DNA of 44,692 nucleotides from an uncultured Methanobrevibacter sp. (GCA_900319985.1 ONQL01000029.1:1-44692); one strand, 5' to 3'. Positions 25,717 through 35,130 are shown, numbered from the stretch's first letter. Numbers and translations are program-made. Notes: a model not told the origin generated them from the sequence alone.

Positions 25717-26517
25717 TTAATATTTAACGCCCGCTGCATCTCTTCTATATTTTGCGAATTCGTCAATTTTATGAATCTTTTCATTTTCAAAAACAGGCCC
25801 TTCAACACATATTCTCCAGCCTTCACTGTCAACACAACATTGTCCACACACACCAAGAGCACATTTCATATATCTTTCAAGAGAATATTGTGCAGGTATG
25901 GAAGCATCTTCAAGTATATCAAATATTCCTTTCATCATTATCTCAGGACCACAAACAAATGCATAATCATAAGTCGAAGATTCAAGCAAATCACTAAGAC
26001 AATTTGTAGCGAATCCTTTAAATCCAAAACTTCCATCATCGGTACAGTGATGAATAGTGGCACCCAACTTTTCGAGTGAATCAGCATACAATAATTCATC
26101 CTTAGTTACAGCAGCTGCAATGACTTCAACATTATTGCCTTTTTTAATCAAATCAGAAGCAATTGCATTAATTGGAGCCATACCAACTCCTCCACCAATA
26201 GCTATAATGTTTTTGCATTCAAATGAATTATCAAATCCATTACCATAACTTCCTCGAATACCAATTTTGTCCCCTACAGACAATTCATGAAGTTGTGAGG
26301 TAAACTTACCTATATTTTTTACAGTAATAGCCAATTCATCATCATTAATTTGTGAAATTGACATCGGTTTTTCATTTTGAAAATTCCAAACCATTACAAA
26401 TTCACCAGGGTTTGGACGTCCCAATTTTTCCATATCCCAATCAAATTTAAAAGTTTTAATTGTAGGAGTTTCATCAATAATTTCTTTAATTTCAACGATT
26501 TTCGGTTCATTAATCAT
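25717..26517 (-). CDS. pyrK: Dihydroorotate dehydrogenase electron transfer subunit
   Basis: A 266-aa iron-sulfur flavoprotein. The N-terminal FAD domain has RPNPGEFVMVW and IGIRGSYGNGF; the nucleotide domain has IAIGGGVGMAPINAIA and FVCGPEIMMKGI. The [2Fe-2S] site is CALGVCGQCCVDSEGWRICVEGP near residues 217-240. PyrK passes electrons between the PyrD flavin and NAD+. Length is normal. pyrD ends 2 bp upstream and provides GAGGAG as Shine-Dalgarno, so the two subunits are translated in a coupled way. Confidence 0.94.
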   Translation of the reverse strand: MINEPKIVEIKEIIDETPTIKTFKFDWDMEKLGRPNPGEFVMVWNFQNEKPMSISQINDDELAITVKNIGKFTSQLHELSVGDKIGIRGSYGNGFDNSFECKNIIAIGGGVGMAPINAIASDLIKKGNNVEVIAAAVTKDELLYADSLEKLGATIHHCTDDGSFGFKGFATNCLSDLLESSTYDYAFVCGPEIMMKGIFDILEDASIPAQYSLERYMKCALGVCGQCCVDSEGWRICVEGPVFENEKIHKIDEFAKYRRDAAGVKY

Positions 26518-26519
26518 GT

Positions 26520-27431
26520 TTACAACTCCTCATGTGCAAGTCCTACCATTTCATCAATTGATGAAAATCCCTTCTGCTTCATGAAATTTTCCAATCCCTG
26601 ATTTATGTTTGAAAATACTTCAACACCTTCATCCATGATGGCAGTTCCTATTTGTACCGCCCTTGCACCTGCATAAATAAATTCAACAACATCTTCAAAA
26701 GTATAAATTCCACCAACACCGATTAATGGAATATCAACTGCATCGTAAACGGAATAAACATTTCTAACTGCTATAGGTTTTATAGCCTTACCGCTCATCC
26801 CTCCAAATTTGTTTGATAAAACCGGACGAGCAACATCAATATTGATTTTCATTCCCGGACCCAATGTGTTAATTAATGACAATACGTCAGCACCTGCATC
26901 TTCACAGGTTTTTGCTATTTCTGTAATATCTGTCACATTTGGAGTTAATTTAGCTATAATCGGAACTTCAGAAGCATCTTTTGAAGCGGAAACAATTGTA
27001 TGAGATAAATTACAATCCTGACCAATTGATGCGCCGTAACCTTCCATAGCATGAGGACAGGAAATGTTTAATTCAATCATATCAACATATCCCTGAACTT
27101 CTTCGACCAATTTGGAAAATTCATCCGGAGTTGCACCGTAAATGGATGCAATAACCACATTATTTTCATGATCAATCTTTTTTAGTTCCTCTTTAAAATT
27201 CTCCACACCAGGATTTGAAAGACCGATGGCATTAATTATGCCCCCATCAACTGCAACAGTTGTAGGATTTACATAACCCGGATGAGGATTTAAAGAAAAT
27301 GATTTGGAAACTACTCCTCCTGCACCAGATTTTAAAATCCAATTCATTGATGAGGCATTGCTTCCCATAATTCCTGCAGCCAACATCAACGGATTTCTAA
27401 ATTCCACACCACAAATATTTGTCCTTAACAT
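26520..27431 (-). CDS. pyrD: Dihydroorotate dehydrogenase catalytic subunit (type 1B)
   Basis: A 303-aa TIM-barrel flavoenzyme that oxidises dihydroorotate to orotate in pyrimidine synthesis. Signatures are GVEFRNPLMLAAGIMGSN, GAGGVVSKSFSLNPHPGY, ELNISCPHAMEGYGASIGQD with the catalytic cysteine of class 1B enzymes, and IPLIGVGGIYTFEDVVEFIYAGARAVQIGTA for the FMN phosphate (read in two parts). It pairs with pyrK immediately downstream. The short gap of 24 bp to the coiled-coil gene upstream suggests that gene may share the transcript. Confidence 0.95.
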   Translation of the reverse strand: MLRTNICGVEFRNPLMLAAGIMGSNASSMNWILKSGAGGVVSKSFSLNPHPGYVNPTTVAVDGGIINAIGLSNPGVENFKEELKKIDHENNVVIASIYGATPDEFSKLVEEVQGYVDMIELNISCPHAMEGYGASIGQDCNLSHTIVSASKDASEVPIIAKLTPNVTDITEIAKTCEDAGADVLSLINTLGPGMKINIDVARPVLSNKFGGMSGKAIKPIAVRNVYSVYDAVDIPLIGVGGIYTFEDVVEFIYAGARAVQIGTAIMDEGVEVFSNINQGLENFMKQKGFSSIDEMVGLAHEEL

Positions 27432-27455
27432 AGTACCAACTTTGTAATTAATTAT

Positions 27456-27995
27456 TTAATTAGTTTTTGTAAATTTATCAATAATTTCTTGATATTTTTC
27501 ATTTTGTAATTTCAAGCTAATAACATTAGTTTTATTAGATTTAATTATTTCTTCTTTGGATTTGATTAAATTATCAATATGAGAGTCCTGTTTTTCAATA
27601 ATCATGTCCTTTTGTTTTAACAAATCTTCATAACTTTTAGAAATTTTTCTTAATTGAATCTCCAGGTTTTCACTATTCGATTTAACTTGATGTTTATAGT
27701 CATCTATTAAAGTCCTCAAATATTTTACCTGATCGTGCTTATCTTCAATTATGCTTTCCTTTTCAACAATCTTTTCCTGCAAATCATCCAATTCTTTGAG
27801 TCTGGCCTTGTCATAATCTATTTTTGTATCCAGTTTATCTTCCAAATTCTTATTTTCATATTTTAATTTAGTTGAATAAAGCTTCAATTTATTAATCTCT
27901 TCCCTTTTCTGTTCGAGCTCCATATTGAGTTCATCAATTTCAGCATTTTTTAGTTCAATCTCATTTTTTAAATCTCTAAAACTTTGTTTTGACAT
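27456..27995 (-). CDS. Coiled-coil protein of unknown function
   Basis: A 179-aa protein predicted to be one long coiled coil over nearly its full length, with heptads of Leu/Ile and many Glu, Lys and Asp (for example DELNMELEQKREEINKLKL). There is no cysteine, signal peptide or membrane segment. The charged N-terminus SKQSFRDLKNEIELKN starts the helix directly. It is divergent from nop5 across 113 bp and codirectional with pyrD across 24 bp. A structural or scaffold role is plausible, but no specific function can be read from the sequence. Confidence 0.75.
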   Translation of the reverse strand: MSKQSFRDLKNEIELKNAEIDELNMELEQKREEINKLKLYSTKLKYENKNLEDKLDTKIDYDKARLKELDDLQEKIVEKESIIEDKHDQVKYLRTLIDDYKHQVKSNSENLEIQLRKISKSYEDLLKQKDMIIEKQDSHIDNLIKSKEEIIKSNKTNVISLKLQNEKYQEIIDKFTKTN

Positions 27996-28108
27996 AATTA
28001 CAAATCCGAAAATAGAAAATTAACTATCTATAAAAATAATTTGCATTTTGATTAAATTAAATTTTTTTATAAAAATACTTATTAGAAATAAAAAAAATAT
28101 TTTAATTT

Positions 28109-29260
28109 ATGCAATGTTATATAACTTACTGCATCAAAGGATTTTTAGCTTTTAACAGTGACAACGAATTAATATCTGAAAAATTATTTCCAGAAGATGA
28201 AATAATCCAAAGGTTAGCAGAAATTAACGATAAAAAAATCGTTGAAGAAGAATCCGGAATCATTAAAGAAGTTTTAAAAGATTATGATGAAGTTATTATT
28301 GAATCAAATAAACGATTATCCGATTATAATAATGATAAAATCACAATTCAAACTCCCAACCAAGCAGGAGAATATTTAAGAAGCAATTATGATAAATTCA
28401 ACCTCAATTCTGAAGACATGACTGAAATTTATCAAAATTTAGCAATTTATAAAATCAAAAAAGAATCTGCAACTGAAGACAAACACTTAATACAAGCTAT
28501 AAACTCCATTGATGAAATAGATGAAACAATTTCCAAATTAATTGAACGTATTAGAGAATGGTATGCATTATATATCCCAGAAATGGACGTTATTAAAAAT
28601 AATGAGACATATATCAGATTAATCTCACAAAATAAATCAAAAGAAGAGATTTTAAAAGAAAAACCTGATGCATTTCCAAATAACATGATTGATCTTGAAG
28701 ATGACATCAACATCGAAGATTTGGAAATAATGAACAATTATGCAAATTCCATCTACGGACTTCAAAAATCAAGAAAAAACATTGAAGAGTATATTGACAA
28801 AAAAATGGAATCCATTGCTCCGAATTTAAGGCAATTGGTAGGGCCAACATTAGGCGCCAAGTTAATTTCCCATGCGGGCGGAATTAAAAGACTTGCAATG
28901 TATCCTTCAAGCACTGTTCAAATAATGGGTGCTGAAAAAGCGCTATTCAGACATCTGAAAAGTGGAGACAGACCTCCGAAATATGGATTAATCTATCAGC
29001 ATCCACAGGTTCGAGGTGCAAGCTGGTGGAATCGTGGAAAAATTGCCAGAATGCTTGCAGGCAAAATTTCCCTAGCAGTCAGAAGAGATGTCTTTACAAA
29101 AACCCTTGATGAAAATGTTTCAGAAGAATTTAAAGAGAAAGTTGAAGAAATAGAAAAAAATAATCCATTTCCTACAAAAACAACTAAAAAAAGAAAAGAA
29201 GAAAAGTCTAAATCAAGAAAAAAGAGGAAAAAAGGGAAAAAGAAAAGGAAAAGGAGATAA
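28109..29260 (+). CDS. nop5: Nop5/Nop56-58 C/D box RNP core protein
   Basis: A 383-aa archaeal Nop5. Residues 1-110 are the fibrillarin-binding N-terminal domain, residues about 115-235 a coiled coil (with WYALYIPEM at its start), and residues about 240-350 the Nop domain: APNLRQLVGPTLGAKLISHAGG, then YPSSTVQIMGAEKALFRHLK and PKYGLIYQHPQVRG. The tail (about 355-383) is almost only Lys, Arg, Glu and Ser. With L7Ae and fibrillarin it guides 2'-O-methylation of rRNA and tRNA. There is no Shine-Dalgarno; a TATA-like TTTTTATAAAA lies about 40 bp upstream, so the leader is very short. flpA follows 3 bp after the stop. Confidence 0.96.
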   Translation: MQCYITYCIKGFLAFNSDNELISEKLFPEDEIIQRLAEINDKKIVEEESGIIKEVLKDYDEVIIESNKRLSDYNNDKITIQTPNQAGEYLRSNYDKFNLNSEDMTEIYQNLAIYKIKKESATEDKHLIQAINSIDEIDETISKLIERIREWYALYIPEMDVIKNNETYIRLISQNKSKEEILKEKPDAFPNNMIDLEDDINIEDLEIMNNYANSIYGLQKSRKNIEEYIDKKMESIAPNLRQLVGPTLGAKLISHAGGIKRLAMYPSSTVQIMGAEKALFRHLKSGDRPPKYGLIYQHPQVRGASWWNRGKIARMLAGKISLAVRRDVFTKTLDENVSEEFKEKVEEIEKNNPFPTKTTKKRKEEKSKSRKKRKKGKKKRKRR

Positions 29261-29263
29261 TGC

Positions 29264-29905
29264 ATGAAAATTTATTACAAAGATGGAAATGTTGCAACAA
29301 AAAATTTGACTCCGGGAATTTCAGTTTACGGTGAAGAATTAATCAAGGAAGATGATGAGTACAGAATATGGAATCCCCGACGTTCAAAATTAGCAGCAGC
29401 TCTTTTAAATGGATTGGAAAATTTAGAGATTCAAGACACATCAAAAGTATTATACTTAGGTGCATCAACCGGAACAACAGTGTCCCACATTTCAGACATT
29501 GTAATCAATGGAAGAGTATATGCAGTTGAATTTTCACCGACAACAGCTAAAAAACTAGTTCAACTTTCACGTCAAAGACATAATATTTCTCCGATTTTAG
29601 GCGATGCGACCAAACCCAAAGAATATCTAAACCTTGTTGAAAAAACCGACCTGGTATACTGTGATGTTGCTCAACCAACACAAAGTGAACTGTTTATGAA
29701 AAACATGAACTTGTTTTCCAAGGATGATGGAATTGGTCTTTTAATGATAAAAGCCAGAAGCATTGATGTTGTACAGAAGCCTAAAAAGATTTTTAAAGAA
29801 CAGGAAAAGAAATTGAAAGAAAAAGGTTTTAAGATTGTTGAAAAAGTAAAACTGGAACCATACGAGAAAGACCATATTGCATTTTTAGTGGAAAAAAACT
29901 TTTAA
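29264..29905 (+). CDS. flpA: Fibrillarin-like rRNA/tRNA 2'-O-methyltransferase
   Basis: A 213-aa SAM-dependent methyltransferase, the catalytic subunit of the C/D box sRNP. It has GISVYGEELI, YRIWNPRRSKLAAAL, the SAM motif VLYLGASTGTTVSHISDI, VYAVEFSP, and DLVYCDVAQPTQ, with the KDHIAFLVEK end usual for fibrillarin. It is slightly shorter than some archaeal members but has all motifs. AAGGAG (29251-29256), inside the last nop5 codons, sets the start and couples the two genes. Confidence 0.96.
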   Translation: MKIYYKDGNVATKNLTPGISVYGEELIKEDDEYRIWNPRRSKLAAALLNGLENLEIQDTSKVLYLGASTGTTVSHISDIVINGRVYAVEFSPTTAKKLVQLSRQRHNISPILGDATKPKEYLNLVEKTDLVYCDVAQPTQSELFMKNMNLFSKDDGIGLLMIKARSIDVVQKPKKIFKEQEKKLKEKGFKIVEKVKLEPYEKDHIAFLVEKNF

Positions 29906-30078
29906 AAAAAAAAACATCATTATTCTTACTCTTTTTTTTTAAAAAATCTGTTAAATTTTGAGATGAGTGAACTCCTTAATCATTTGCTCTATTCATCCCC
30001 ACATGAAACATTATCTAGCATTAAATCCAATATGATAAATATTAATAATGACTACATAACAGTAAGGGAAATGAGATT

Positions 30079-33000
30079 ATGTTAAAAAATAAATATTTTA
30101 TGATAATACTTCTAATATTTTTATTGTTTATTATCCCTGCAGCAAGTGCAGGCGATAATAATACTGATTTAATTGAAATTGACATAGGAAATACAAATTC
30201 TAACAATAATCTTCTAAATGAAAATGTTGACAACACCGAAGACATTTTATCCGTTGACAGTCCACATAAAGAATTGACAGATGATGACCTTAAAAATGAT
30301 TCAAACATTTACTTGAAAAATGGAGAATATGACTATAAACAGGAATATGAACACAGAAACATCACATTTATTGGTGAAGACACATCAAAAACCATCATCA
30401 ACGGTAACGGAAGCACCATCCATATAACCGAATTTGTATCCTTCAACAATCTCACCCTGAAAAACATCAAAATCTATGCTCCCGAAAACCTGACATCATC
30501 GAATGTCATTTTCAAAGATTTCAAATATAACTACTCTGAAGACTTCCCAACAGGAATGATTTACAACGGCTATAGTGACAGCAGCAATATCAATCTGGTG
30601 AATTGTACATTTTACAATAACACCATTTTAGATGCAGGCATCATAGAAGTATATTACAGCACAGTGAATATTAAAGACTCAAAAATCATTGACAACGAAA
30701 ATGTCAAATCAGATGAATATATAACTTATGGAATAATTTATGCCGAAAAATCAAACCTCAACATTTCCAACTGCGAATTTATCAACAACAAAATAGGATC
30801 TCCTTCAGGAGCAGTGACATGCGAAAAATCATCAATCAATATAACCGATTCCAAATTCGTGAATAATACTTCAAAAAGCACCCCATGTATCCGTGTAAAT
30901 AAGGCTGATGCTTCAATTGACGGTTGTGAATTCATTAACAATACTGGCACATCTAGTTATGGGCCAGTCTATACACGTGGGGGGAATCTTTACATATCCA
31001 ATTGTGAATTTATAAACAATTCTGCCGGAAAAAGGGGCGGATCAATATATTATACAGCTTACGACCTTTTAAATTTCACTGTTGACAATTGTACATTTTA
31101 TGATTCAAAAGCAAAGCAAACTGGAGGGTCCATTTATATCTCTTGTGGAAACATCAGTATCAACGATTGTAAGTTTTATAATTCCCAAGCCGATAAGGGA
31201 GGGGCAATATTATTTGAAAATTTATTCAAGGATCCGTCTCAAATAAACATCACCTCAACTGAGTTTATCAATTGCTCTTCAACATCAAAAGGCGGAGCAA
31301 TATACTGTAGCGATTCAGATTCATTCAATGGATTTAATTTATCAATAGTTAATGCTAAATCAAAATATGGAACAGGAATATTCATTAGCCATTGTGATTC
31401 AACATTCAATAATCTGACTATAACAAATTCATCAAGCCTAATTGGATCTTATTTCCACCAAGGGGGCGATTTAAAGTTAATAAACTCACTAATCTCCTCA
31501 AATACTGGTAATTTTGGATCTGCAATATATCTAACAGATATGCATAACGTGCTGATTGAAAACAATACATTCAAGAACAATAATGCCAGCGGTTATGGCA
31601 GCGCAATTTATATCGTTTCCAAATCAACTCAAGATTTTTCAAAAAATAATTATGAGAATAATTCTGCGAAAGAAAATAAAACCATATATGTCAATTACAT
31701 TTCATATGATAAGGATAATCTAATAATTACCAGCAGAAATTACACATTTTTCATAGGCAATTATACTGATACTGATTACATCCCTCAGTATTACAATTTA
31801 GCTGACTTAAATCAGACCACTTCCGTTAAGGATCAGATGGATGAGGGTAACTGCTGGGCTTTTGCAGCAATTGGAGGATTGGAGTCAAATGTTTTAAAAT
31901 CATATAATTTATTACTGGACCTTTCAGAAAACAACATGAAAAACATTGCAAGTAACACATCACCATTCGGCTGGATTTATGAACCAAATTATGGAGGATA
32001 TCCATATACGCACATAGGTTACCTTGTAAGCTGGTTAGGTCCCGTTTTGGAAGAGGATGATCCGTATATAGAGATTAGTCGATATTCAAATTTGTTTGAT
32101 AGTGTATTGCACATCCAGAATATTTTAAACATTAAAAGAGATAACTTCACAGATAATGATGAAATCAAAAAAGCGATAATGAAATATGGAGGAGTAGTAT
32201 CCGCCATCTATTCAACAAATTCTGTTAAGCAGTATTACCATGAATCTATTTATTCCAATCATGAAATTGTTATTGTAGGTTGGAATGACACAATGGAAAT
32301 ACCTAATGCTCCAGGACTGGGTGCATGGATTTGTAAAAACAGTTGGGGCTCTGAGTGGGGAGAAGACGGTTATTTCTATGTTTCATATTATGATACCTCC
32401 TGCCCTTCCAAATTAGGCTTTTTAGAAGCATCCGTAATTATATTCAACAGTACAATAAAATACGAGAAAAATTATCAGTACGATCAGGCACAAACTGATT
32501 TCATCAATACCCCAAATGATACAGTATGGTATAAAAACAGATTCAATGCAACCAACAATGAACTTTTAGCAGGAGCATCCACATATTTCAAGGAAGACAG
32601 CTTTTGGAATTTATCAGTTTATGTCAACAATGCTTTAAAATTAAGTAAATCAGGATTTTCAAAATCAGGATATTGGACAATTGAACTCGGAAAGGTCATC
32701 CCATTGGAAATTGGTGATGTTTTTGAAATAGAATTCCAAATCAATCACAAGAATGCCAGCGTTCCTATCTGTGAAGGGACAATATACGTCAATAAATTTT
32801 ACAGCGAAAATACCTCATTTATAAGCTTTGACGGTGAAAACTGGACTGACCTCTATGATTATAACTGGAATAACGAAGGAGAAAATGCCTTACAGGTAGC
32901 ATGCATCAAAGCATTCACAGTACTTAACAATGAATCATTTATGATGCTTTCCCATCAAATCGAAACCCATGAGAATTATCTTGAATTGGCAAATGATTAT

Positions 33001-34374
33001 GCATATACAGACATCGATGAAGAATTTGCAAATGGAATCATAATCATCAAAGACAATTTCACAATTGACGGAAAAGGACACACAATCGATGGAACCGGAC
33101 TTGCAAGAATATTCAACATTAAAGCAAACAATGTTACCTTGAAAAATATTAATTTCATTAACGGCAATAGTAAAAACAACGGAGGAGCAATTTACTTTAA
33201 TGGAACCGGAATCTTAATTAATTGCGAATTCTACAAAAACTATGCACCATATGGCGGAGCAATTTACATTTATTCAGAAGTAAATGTGACCAACTGCAAG
33301 TTTATCGAAAATGCTGCAGAATATGGTGGAGCAATACACAATGAAGGTAAAACAAACATAAACAACTCTAAATTCAGTGAAAATAATGCAAATGAAGGAA
33401 GTGCGATTAAAACCGAAAACGATATGACAATCAGCAATTCTGAATTCATCGGCAATGGTGAAAATTGCATTGATGTCAACCCAGGTGCCAAAATAACTTT
33501 AAATAACGTTACAAGTGATGTTCAATTAGTAAACGATACAATAAGCATAGAAATTCTTGAAGCTAAAGATATTGTTTACGGCAATGATGTCAACATTAAA
33601 GTTCAGGTAAACAGCAGTGCCATATACCCATTAACCAGTGGAAAAGTTGTTATTAAAGTTAATAATGTTGAATATAATGATGATGTAAAAGATGGAATTG
33701 CAACACTAATTATTCCAAAATTAAATGCTGGAACCTACAGTGCAAATGTTACATACATTGACAATAACATGTCAAGAGCAGAAATTCCTGTTAATTTCAC
33801 TGTAAATAAAAAAGACATTACAATTAATGCAAAAAATGCAGCATATGTCATCAACTACGGTGGAACATACAAAGTCAGCTTCAAAAATGTAGCTGACGGC
33901 ACCAAAGTAACATTTACCTTAAACGGCAAAAACATTGGAACATCCACCATCAAAAATGGAGCTGCTTCAATAAAATTAACTGCAAAAATCCTAAAAACTG
34001 CAAAAGCAGGTAAAAAGAACATGGTAATCAAAATTGGAAACAAAAATTACAATCCAATAAGCAAAACCGTCAAAATTACCATCAACAAGGAAAAAACAAA
34101 AATAACAGCTAAAGCAAAAACATTCAAAAGAACAACAAAAACCAAAAAATACACAATAACACTAAAAAACAGCAAAAACAAAGCAATGAAAAAAACAAAA
34201 GTCACTCTAAAAGTTAAAGGTAAAACATACACTGCCAAAACCAACAGCAAAGGCAAAGCAACATTTAAAATTACCAAATTAACTAAAAAAGGAACTTACA
34301 AAGCAGTTATCAAATATAAAGGAAATAACTACTACAAAAAAGCAACCAAAAACACTAAAATTAAAATCAAGTAG
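30079..34374 (+). CDS. Large secreted adhesin-like protein with beta-helix repeats and a papain-like (C1) protease domain
   Basis: A 1431-aa exported protein. Residues 1-25 are a signal peptide ending AASAG. Residues about 75-550 are right-handed beta-helix repeats with recurring NCEFINN and GGAIY/GGSIY turns. Residues about 570-800 are a C1 peptidase: Gln586, Cys592 (EGNCWAFAA), His728 (NHEIVIVGW) and Asn754 (CKNSWGSEWGEDGYF) form the full catalytic set. Residues about 800-950 resemble the lectin-like domain that often follows such peptidases. A second beta-helix lies at about 985-1130, then Ig-like repeats and a Lys-rich tail (about 1290-1431) with no membrane helix. It likely sits on the pseudomurein wall. 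The protease could process other surface proteins or foreign peptides; the substrate is unknown. Confidence 0.9.
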   Translation: MLKNKYFMIILLIFLLFIIPAASAGDNNTDLIEIDIGNTNSNNNLLNENVDNTEDILSVDSPHKELTDDDLKNDSNIYLKNGEYDYKQEYEHRNITFIGEDTSKTIINGNGSTIHITEFVSFNNLTLKNIKIYAPENLTSSNVIFKDFKYNYSEDFPTGMIYNGYSDSSNINLVNCTFYNNTILDAGIIEVYYSTVNIKDSKIIDNENVKSDEYITYGIIYAEKSNLNISNCEFINNKIGSPSGAVTCEKSSINITDSKFVNNTSKSTPCIRVNKADASIDGCEFINNTGTSSYGPVYTRGGNLYISNCEFINNSAGKRGGSIYYTAYDLLNFTVDNCTFYDSKAKQTGGSIYISCGNISINDCKFYNSQADKGGAILFENLFKDPSQINITSTEFINCSSTSKGGAIYCSDSDSFNGFNLSIVNAKSKYGTGIFISHCDSTFNNLTITNSSSLIGSYFHQGGDLKLINSLISSNTGNFGSAIYLTDMHNVLIENNTFKNNNASGYGSAIYIVSKSTQDFSKNNYENNSAKENKTIYVNYISYDKDNLIITSRNYTFFIGNYTDTDYIPQYYNLADLNQTTSVKDQMDEGNCWAFAAIGGLESNVLKSYNLLLDLSENNMKNIASNTSPFGWIYEPNYGGYPYTHIGYLVSWLGPVLEEDDPYIEISRYSNLFDSVLHIQNILNIKRDNFTDNDEIKKAIMKYGGVVSAIYSTNSVKQYYHESIYSNHEIVIVGWNDTMEIPNAPGLGAWICKNSWGSEWGEDGYFYVSYYDTSCPSKLGFLEASVIIFNSTIKYEKNYQYDQAQTDFINTPNDTVWYKNRFNATNNELLAGASTYFKEDSFWNLSVYVNNALKLSKSGFSKSGYWTIELGKVIPLEIGDVFEIEFQINHKNASVPICEGTIYVNKFYSENTSFISFDGENWTDLYDYNWNNEGENALQVACIKAFTVLNNESFMMLSHQIETHENYLELANDYAYTDIDEEFANGIIIIKDNFTIDGKGHTIDGTGLARIFNIKANNVTLKNINFINGNSKNNGGAIYFNGTGILINCEFYKNYAPYGGAIYIYSEVNVTNCKFIENAAEYGGAIHNEGKTNINNSKFSENNANEGSAIKTENDMTISNSEFIGNGENCIDVNPGAKITLNNVTSDVQLVNDTISIEILEAKDIVYGNDVNIKVQVNSSAIYPLTSGKVVIKVNNVEYNDDVKDGIATLIIPKLNAGTYSANVTYIDNNMSRAEIPVNFTVNKKDITINAKNAAYVINYGGTYKVSFKNVADGTKVTFTLNGKNIGTSTIKNGAASIKLTAKILKTAKAGKKNMVIKIGNKNYNPISKTVKITINKEKTKITAKAKTFKRTTKTKKYTITLKNSKNKAMKKTKVTLKVKGKTYTAKTNSKGKATFKITKLTKKGTYKAVIKYKGNNYYKKATKNTKIKIK

Positions 34375-34404
34375 ATGCAACACACATCTACCTTCTTCTT
34401 TTTT
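34371..34404 (+). terminator. Terminator overlapping the stop codon of the protease adhesin
   Basis: GTAGATG (34371-34377) pairs perfectly with CATCTAC (34385-34391), loop CAACACA, followed by CTTCTTCTTTTTT. The TAG stop (34372-34374) is part of the left arm. Confidence 0.7.
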
Positions 34405-34833
34405 CAATTATAGCAATCAATAATCTTTTAACATTAACCATATCTCTGATGATAATATCGATAAGATAGCTAAGATTTTAAGAATCTGTTAAAAAAAATA
34501 AATTTTTAAAGTTTAAATAAAAATTAAAAGATTCATATAGATTTAAATTTTTAGGGAATTGCAAAAAAGAAATGAGATCAATTAATATCCAAAAAAGTAT
34601 ACCAATAATATCCTAATAAATACCAACACCTTAGAAATTGCATGATGAAAAAAATTCAAAAATTTTATCAACACCAACAAATAATCAGTTATGCAACAAC
34701 ACAAACATTTAAAACCCAAACCATCCCAAATCCCAAATCAAAATCCACCCAATATCAAAAGAAATATTAAGATAAATTTTTTAAAATTAATCAAAACATA
34801 AAACAAAACAAATATAGAAAAGGCAATACTGTA

Positions 34834-34953
34834 TTGTCCACAAAAGAAAAATTATTGAAAAAAATCACCCCATATTTGAGCGATAATCAACTAAAAAATT
34901 AGTCTGAGAAATATAAAAAATTACTACAAAATCCGCCAAAAAGTATTACTTAG
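34834..34953 (+). pseudogene. Relic of a small or truncated ORF
   Basis: Reading from TTG 34834 gives MSTKEKLLKKITPYLSDNQL, then KN, a TAG at 34900-34902, and in the same frame SEKYKKLLQNPPKSIT up to a second stop at 34951. The amphipathic, Lys/Leu-rich composition and mixed codons look like former coding sequence, with a Leu codon possibly turned into TAG. The family is not recognised; a transposase N-terminus is one possibility given the neighbouring inverted repeat. Confidence 0.3.
34938..34950 (+). repeat. 13-bp repeat, copy 1 of the pair near 35 kb
   Basis: AAAAAGTATTACT occurs here and again at 35118-35130 in the same orientation, and in inverse orientation at 123-135. The two close copies bracket the inverted repeat at 34966-35062. 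Confidence 0.6.
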
Positions 34954-34965
34954 ATATGCTAATGC

Positions 34966-35062
34966 AAATAAAATAAAAGTTCATTGAAACGTCCTTTAGG
35001 TTGATTCACTCTATTAATCACTCCATTTAACTAATACCTAAAGGCATGAACTTATTTTATTT
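34966..35062. repeat. 97-bp imperfect inverted repeat, candidate ncRNA or miniature element
   Basis: The outer arm AAATAAAATAAAAGTTCAT (34966-34984) pairs with ATGAACTTATTTTATTT (35046-35062), differing by two A. The inner arm CCTTTAGGT (34993-35001) pairs perfectly with ACCTAAAGG (35036-35044). Between them, TGATT (35002-35006) can pair with AATCA (35016-35020). The centre is more GC-rich than its surroundings, which in an AT-rich archaeon often marks a structured RNA. No matching TATA box is obvious, so a decayed transposable element is equally possible. Confidence 0.5.
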
Positions 35063-35117
35063 AAATAACTATTTTTAAAAAAGTTTTTTTCAAAGATTAA
35101 TCAACTTATTTTATTCT

Positions 35118-35130
35118 AAAAAGTATTACT
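35118..35130 (+). repeat. 13-bp repeat, copy 2 of the pair near 35 kb
   Basis: AAAAAGTATTACT, identical to 34938-34950 and 180 bp downstream of it. Confidence 0.6.

Noticed and set aside
29906..30078. C/D box guide RNA next to nop5-flpA
   Set aside because: No convincing pair of C (RTGATGA) and D (CTGA) boxes at the right spacing was found.
34642..34770. 42-codon ORF in the gene-free stretch
   Set aside because: Composition is Gln/Thr/Lys/Pro-rich with no Shine-Dalgarno, promoter or recognisable motif; most likely chance in A-rich DNA.
34975..35000. CRISPR-like TTGAAAC string
   Set aside because: It occurs once, with no repeat-spacer periodicity in the neighbourhood.
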